Part shown: in pieces, positions 5,871 through 9,254 of the stretch
Layout: every line of letters begins with the position of its first letter
Position numbering within the stretch: position 1 is the stretch's first letter
Source of the DNA: an uncultured Oscillospiraceae bacterium
GTDB lineage: Bacteria; Bacillota; Clostridia; Oscillospirales; Ruminococcaceae
Assembly: GCA_910578755.1 (NCBI GenBank)
Contig: CAJTSZ010000083.1
Coordinates: 1-9,254 of the forward strand
DNA: 9,254 nt
Direction of reading: 5' to 3'
Notes under the pieces: generated by a model
What the model was told of the DNA's origin: nothing
Database searches by the model: none
Seen by the model: the letters and a program-made list of their open reading frames with translations, nothing else
Program-made: the position numbers and the translations under genes

Positions 5871-7691
5871 TTATTTTGTTTTGCTCCACGCCTTCATGCG
5901 CTGGGTTTTATCCAAAATACGTTTGCGCATGCGGATGTTTTCCGGGGTTACTTCAATAAGCTCATCGTCCTTAATAAATTCAATGGCTTGTTCCAGGGAC
6001 ATTACCTTTGGCGGAATAAGGCGCAGGGCGTCGTCGCTGCCGGAGGCCCGGGTGTTGGTAAGGTGCTTTTTCTTGCAGATATTTACCACCAAGTCTTCCT
6101 CCTTGGGGGATTGGCCCACAATCATACCCTCGTAAACAGGCACACCGGCGCCAATAAACAAGGTGCCCCGTTCTTGGGCGTTGTACAAACCGTAGGTAAC
6201 GGATTCCCCGGCTTCAAAGGCAATAAGGGAACCCTGGGAGCGCTTTGGAATATCCCCCTTGTAGGGCTCGTAGCCGTGGAACACGGAGCTCATAATGCCT
6301 TCGCCCTTGGTATCGGTTAAAAATTCGTTGCGGTAGCCAAACAGGCCCCGGGAAGGAATAATAAATTCCAGCTTGGTGCGGCCGCTCATTGGGGTCATGG
6401 AAACCATAACGCCTTTTCTTGGGCCCATTTTTTCAATAACAGAGCCGGTGCAGACATCGGGAACATCCACAACCAGTTCCTCCATAGGCTCCATGGTGTG
6501 GCCCTCTTCCTCTTTAAACAGCACCTGCGGGCGGCTTACTTGGAATTCGTAGCCCTCCCGGCGCATGGTTTCAATTAAAACGGAAAGGTGCATTTCACCG
6601 CGGCCTGCCACGCGGAAGGCCTCTGTTGTTTCGGTTTCGGTTACCCGCAGGGAAACATCCTTCAGGGTTTCCTTCATCAGGCGGTCCCGCAGGTGGCGGG
6701 AGGTTAAGAACTTGCCTTCCTTACCGGCAAAGGGGCTGTTGTTTACAGAGAAGGTCATTTCCACCGTTGGGTCAGAAATTTTTACAAAGGGCAGGGGGGT
6801 TGGGTCTGCCGGGCTGCATACAGTTTGGCCAATTGTAATATTTTCCACACCGGAAATGCACACAATATCCCCCATTTTCGCCTCCTCCACAGGGACGCGG
6901 TTGAGCCCTTCTATTTGGTACAGGGTAACAATTTTGCCCCGGTAAGGCTCAGTGTTTTCGTGGATATCCGTAATAACAATTTGGTCGTTTACGTGGGCGG
7001 TGCCCCGGGCAATACGGCCAATGGCAATACGGCCTACATATTCGTTATAATCAATGGAGGAAACCAGCATTTGCAGGGGGGCTTCCGGGTCGCCCTCCGG
7101 CGCGGGAATCTCCTCCAAAATGGTATTGAACAGAGGGTCCAGGTTTTCGCCCAAAACCCCAGGCTCGGTGGAGGCGGTGCCCTCCTTGCCGGAGCAGTAC
7201 AGGATTTTAGATTCCAGCTGCTCCTCGTTGGCGTCCAAATCAAAGAGGAGCTCGTACACTTCCTCGGTAACTTCCTCATTGCGGGCATCGGGGCGGTCCG
7301 TTTTATTTACCACAATAATTACCTTGTGGCCCAGCTCCAAAGCCTTTTGCAGCACAAAGCGGGTTTGGGGCATAGGGCCTTCAAAGGAATCCACCAAAAG
7401 GATAACGCCGTTTACCATTTTTAAAATGCGCTCTACCTCGCCGCCAAAGTCGGCATGGCCGGGGGTATCTATTACATTTATTTTAACGCCCTTGTAGTTG
7501 ATGGCTGTATTTTTTGCCAAAATGGTAATGCCGCGTTCTTTTTCCAGGTCGCCGCTGTCCATAACCCTATCCTGTACGGACTGGTTTTCACGGAATGTAC
7601 CGCTTTGTTTAAGCATTTGGTCTACCAGGGTGGTTTTACCGTGGTCAACGTGGGCAATAATGGCAATATTTCTTAAATCTTCTCTAATCAA
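5871..7691 (-). CDS. typA: Ribosome-associated translational GTPase TypA/BipA
   Basis: TypA/BipA is an EF-G-like GTPase that binds the 70S ribosome and supports large-subunit assembly and growth under cold or other stress. The chosen product has 606 residues, the usual length. GTPase motifs are intact: G1 HVDHGKTT at 14-21, switch I ERGIT at 52-56, G3 DTPGHADFGG at 75-84 and G4 NKTD at 129-132. The G5 region reads YCSGKEG, with Gly where many homologues have Ala in the SA motif. Later parts match the EF-G-like beta-barrel and domain III/V regions (for example GRGEMHLSVLIETMRREGYE), ending with the TypA-specific C-terminus (…RMRKRILDK). The start is a TTG at 7691, giving MIREDLRNIAII, because AAGGAG sits 8 nt upstream. 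The ATG at 7739 would place this Shine-Dalgarno sequence inside the coding region and add 16 atypical residues. It is monocistronic with its own promoter. Confidence 0.96.
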   Translation of the reverse strand: MIREDLRNIAIIAHVDHGKTTLVDQMLKQSGTFRENQSVQDRVMDSGDLEKERGITILAKNTAINYKGVKINVIDTPGHADFGGEVERILKMVNGVILLVDSFEGPMPQTRFVLQKALELGHKVIIVVNKTDRPDARNEEVTEEVYELLFDLDANEEQLESKILYCSGKEGTASTEPGVLGENLDPLFNTILEEIPAPEGDPEAPLQMLVSSIDYNEYVGRIAIGRIARGTAHVNDQIVITDIHENTEPYRGKIVTLYQIEGLNRVPVEEAKMGDIVCISGVENITIGQTVCSPADPTPLPFVKISDPTVEMTFSVNNSPFAGKEGKFLTSRHLRDRLMKETLKDVSLRVTETETTEAFRVAGRGEMHLSVLIETMRREGYEFQVSRPQVLFKEEEGHTMEPMEELVVDVPDVCTGSVIEKMGPRKGVMVSMTPMSGRTKLEFIIPSRGLFGYRNEFLTDTKGEGIMSSVFHGYEPYKGDIPKRSQGSLIAFEAGESVTYGLYNAQERGTLFIGAGVPVYEGMIVGQSPKEEDLVVNICKKKHLTNTRASGSDDALRLIPPKVMSLEQAIEFIKDDELIEVTPENIRMRKRILDKTQRMKAWSKTK

Positions 7692-7699
7692 ACTGATTA

Positions 7700-7705
7700 C
7701 TCCTT
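7700..7705 (-). promoter_or_regulatory. Ribosome-binding site fixing the TTG start of typA
   Basis: AAGGAG on the minus strand lies 8 nt from the TTG at 7691. The next residues match the conserved TypA N-terminus, so the position of this site decides against the longer ATG start at 7739. Confidence 0.8.
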
Positions 7706-7776
7706 CTATTAAAACCGATTTTCTTCTCACAGGCTGCACTCTGCCCTTTTGCCGGGAGGCAGGCGCTACTATGGCT

Positions 7777-7805
7777 ATTATATCCCTATTTTAGCGGGTA
7801 TTCCA
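7777..7805 (-). promoter_or_regulatory. typA promoter
   Basis: A perfect TATAAT (-10, 7777-7782 on the minus strand) lies 17 bp from a weak TGGAAT -35 (7800-7805). Transcription would begin near 7770, giving a leader of about 80 nt to the TTG start. No attenuator-like hairpin with a T-run was seen in the leader. Confidence 0.6.
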
Positions 7806-7812
7806 GCATTTT

Positions 7813-7950
7813 TTACAAATTGCCCTGTGAAACCCCGTATTGCATAAAGGAAGTAAAGCGGCCCAAAAAGTTTTTGTGTATTTTGCTTTTATCCACCTTG
7901 CCCTGTTCCGCCTGTGCAATTACTTTGCTTTTGCCGTATTTGGCCGAACA
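7813..7950 (-). pseudogene. Coding-like tail just upstream of the typA promoter
   Basis: On the minus strand, about 45 codons ending in TAA at 7813-7815 read like real protein: AKYGKSKVIAQAEQGKVDKS, then KIHKNFLGRF and SFMQYGVSQGNL. Codon choice resembles that of typA and spoIIE. No ATG with a Shine-Dalgarno sequence precedes it, and upstream the frame becomes the antisense of the coiled-coil gene. It may be the C-terminal remnant of a lost gene, a small protein with a GTG start (27 residues), or chance. I do not recognise the sequence. Confidence 0.25.
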
Positions 7951-7979
7951 TAGTATGTAAATAGTTGTACACAACAGGA

Positions 7980-7985
7980 AAGGAG
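7980..7985 (+). promoter_or_regulatory. Ribosome-binding site for the GTG start at 7994
   Basis: AAGGAG lies 8 nt before the GTG at 7994. No in-frame ATG is close by. The site plus the sensible N-terminus MKISNIQ supports the GTG start. Confidence 0.8.
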
Positions 7986-7993
7986 AATATTCT

Positions 7994-8809
7994 GTGAAAA
8001 TATCTAATATACAAGGCTTGCTCCAGCCGGCCCGCGTTTCACCGGCCGCCTCCCCGGCAGCAGCTGCGCCTGCCGCGCAAAACCGGGACAAAGTCAGCAT
8101 TTCCCCCGCTGGGAAAAAGAAAAGCGCCCGCCTCCAAAACCTGATGAAGCAGCGGGAAAACCTGCTGACCCGCCAGGAGGAGCTGCGCCGCAAGGCCAAG
8201 GACAAGGATGTGGACCCGGAGATTATCCAGCGGTCCCTACAGGCGTGCCAGGAGCAAATCCGTGCCGTAGAACAGCAGATTTCCCAAGAGATACGCCAGC
8301 AGTTTAAACCGGAAGCCGAGGAAGAGAAGAAGCAGGAGAAAACGGAGCCCAAAACAAAGGAAGAGGTACAGCAGGAGCGCATTGAACAGCTGACCAACCT
8401 TTCCGCCAGTGTTTCCCGTGCCCAATCCCTTCAGTCGCTTCAGGCAAAGCTGGAGGGTACGGCCGATGTCCGCAAGGCTGAAATAAAAACGGACAAAACC
8501 AATGGTGAAATTGCCGACAGCATGATTCGTGCCCGGGACGGCGACTCCCCGCAAACAGAAAAGGTCATTGCCTTCCTGAACGAAACTCGCCAGCAGCGGC
8601 TCTCCCACAAGGAGGCCGAGGTTGCCGATTTAGAGCAGCGCGCCGCTGCCGTAGCCTCCCAGGCTATGGAGCAGCTGGGCAATATCTCCCAGGAAACCGC
8701 AGAAGCAGCGGAAACCGAGGAGAAGCCGGCTGCCCGCCCGGAGGAAAAGGAAGGGGAGAACCAAAACCCTGCCCTGCCCGGCGTGCAAAAGCAGGAAGAA
8801 GCCCTTTAA
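7994..8809 (+). CDS. Charged coiled-coil protein of unknown function
   Basis: The product is a 271-residue hydrophilic protein with no signal peptide or membrane segment. Residues 12-29 are an Ala/Pro-rich flexible stretch, followed by DKVSISPAGKK (32-42). That motif resembles the D-x-V-x-I-S start of FlgM-type and related clostridial regulators, but the rest does not match FlgM. Residues about 45-105 form a Glu/Gln/Arg-rich coiled coil (LMKQRENLLTRQEELRRKAK), 106-130 are Lys/Glu-rich, 126-235 are further helical segments, and the C-terminus is a Glu/Pro-rich tail. The segment GEIADSMIRARDGDSPQTEK (171-190) is the most globular-looking part. I do not recognise the family. The gene starts with GTG behind AAGGAG, ends in TAA and is followed by a very strong terminator, so it is a single-gene unit. 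No convincing promoter was found in 7900-7980; TAGTAT at 7951-7956 is a weak -10 candidate. A structural or partner-binding role is plausible but unproven. Confidence 0.85.
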   Translation: MKISNIQGLLQPARVSPAASPAAAAPAAQNRDKVSISPAGKKKSARLQNLMKQRENLLTRQEELRRKAKDKDVDPEIIQRSLQACQEQIRAVEQQISQEIRQQFKPEAEEEKKQEKTEPKTKEEVQQERIEQLTNLSASVSRAQSLQSLQAKLEGTADVRKAEIKTDKTNGEIADSMIRARDGDSPQTEKVIAFLNETRQQRLSHKEAEVADLEQRAAAVASQAMEQLGNISQETAEAAETEEKPAARPEEKEGENQNPALPGVQKQEEAL

Positions 8810-8857
8810 CCCATAAGAGCCTATTTAGAATCTCCCTGCACACGCCTTGGCGGCCCC

Positions 8858-8897
8858 AAAACTTACAGCGGTGTACCGCTGTAAGTTTTTTCTTTTT
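8858..8897 (+). terminator. Strong intrinsic terminator after the coiled-coil gene
   Basis: A perfect 14-bp stem (8858-8871 with 8876-8889, AAAACTTACAGCGG / CCGCTGTAAGTTTT) with a TGTA loop is followed by a run of T interrupted by one C (to 8897). It lies about 50 nt after the stop at 8809. The A-rich 5' arm means it could also work in the reverse direction. Confidence 0.9.
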
Positions 8898-8949
8898 GGA
8901 GGCATAAGCAGCCCCCAAGCCCAGCCTTATTTCCTGTGGGCCTCCCCGG

Positions 8950-9242
8950 CCCCTTTCTTTTGTGTGAAAAGAAAGGGGGAAAGAAGCAGCAATTCAGCGG
9001 GTAACCCCGCTGAATTGGCAGCAAGTTCGCAAAGCGAACTTGTGGCCCTTCACTGAAGGGCAGACACTCCCCAAGCACCACCAGCCGCCGCTTGTTAAGT
9101 GGCACAATCAAATAAGGGGTTCAAAGGGGTGGAACCCCTTGCGGCGCTTCTTGTTAAACTTCTTTCGCCGGCGAAAAGAAGCACAAGTTGGGCGTAGCCC
9201 AACTTGCTATGTTACAGCAAAGGTTTTCCTTTGCTGTAACAT
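8950..9242. repeat. Dense array of eight hairpins in a gene-free stretch
   Basis: No gene is supported from 8810 to the right edge. Instead the stretch holds successive inverted repeats: 8950-8978 (12-bp stem), 8991-9016 (11 bp), 9022-9042 (9 bp), 9045-9061 (7 bp), 9114-9140 (9 bp), 9159-9181 (about 11 bp with one bulge), 9184-9206 (10 bp) and 9209-9242 (15 bp, TTTT loop). Loops are mostly 3-9 nt (the bulged 9159-9181 dyad meets at its centre) and stem sequences differ, so these are not copies of one repeat, although several share CAAGTT or TTCTTT/AAAGAA arms. Only the terminator at 8858-8897 has a proper T-run. The block may be a structured non-coding RNA, a chain of stabilising hairpins, or a non-coding palindromic mobile element. 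Which one cannot be told from the window. Confidence 0.8.
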
Positions 9243-9254
9243 TTGGGGGTACGG

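Noticed and set aside
7950..8397. Minus-strand frame opposite the coiled-coil gene
   Set aside because: It is Cys/Ser/Arg-rich and reads as the antisense of Glu/Gln codons. Only the segment beyond the gene (7813-7950) looks coding-like and is reported separately.
8863..9111. Small frames on both strands across the right-end hairpin region
   Set aside because: They run through the terminator and palindromes, lack ribosome-binding sites and have no protein-like pattern.
9081..9181. Possible integron attC sites, because GTTAAGT (9094-9100) and GTTAAAC (9153-9159) fit GTTRRRY
   Set aside because: No matching RYYYAAC partners at correct spacing, no integrase or cassette genes, and the hairpins are simple perfect dyads without the attC layout.

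Overview
The window looks like chromosomal DNA of an endospore-forming, mid-GC Firmicute, most likely a gut-type Clostridia member (Oscillospiraceae/Ruminococcaceae-like). The basis is a full-length SpoIIE, strong Gram-positive Shine-Dalgarno sites, sigma-A-like promoters, a Gram-positive secretion signal and clostridial-type gene content. Taxonomy is inferred from gene style only. There are five supported protein genes; no tRNA, rRNA, CRISPR array, transposase or phage gene was seen.

Layout. (1) 1-2110, minus strand: the N-terminal 703 codons of a secreted, multi-module beta-sandwich surface protein whose C-terminus lies beyond the left edge. (2) 2111-2577: its regulatory region. It holds a near-consensus promoter, a leader of about 240 nt with a possible folded domain, a striking tandem 39-bp palindromic repeat, a G/C hairpin beside the ribosome-binding site, and two further hairpins. 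(3) 2578-4914, minus: spoIIE, the sporulation membrane phosphatase. (4) 4915-5310: divergent intergenic region with a candidate spoIIE promoter of 21-bp spacing and an extended -10 promoter for the next gene. (5) 5311-5802, plus: a 163-residue TPR protein. (6) 5828-5860: a bidirectional terminator between convergent genes. (7) 5871-7691, minus: typA/bipA, best started at a TTG codon. (8) 7692-7993: typA promoter plus a short coding-like remnant. (9) 7994-8809, plus: a charged coiled-coil protein of unknown function with a GTG start. (10) 8858-9254: a very strong terminator followed by a dense run of eight more perfect or near-perfect hairpins of differing sequence, reaching almost to the right edge.

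The genes do not form one pathway. spoIIE serves forespore sigma-F activation, typA serves ribosome function under stress, and the surface protein, TPR protein and coiled-coil protein each appear to be separate transcription units with their own signals. No obvious new multi-gene system is visible. The least explained structures are the right-end hairpin array and the palindromic tandem repeat in the surface-protein leader; both are non-coding and would be settled by genome-wide copy searches and RNA data.
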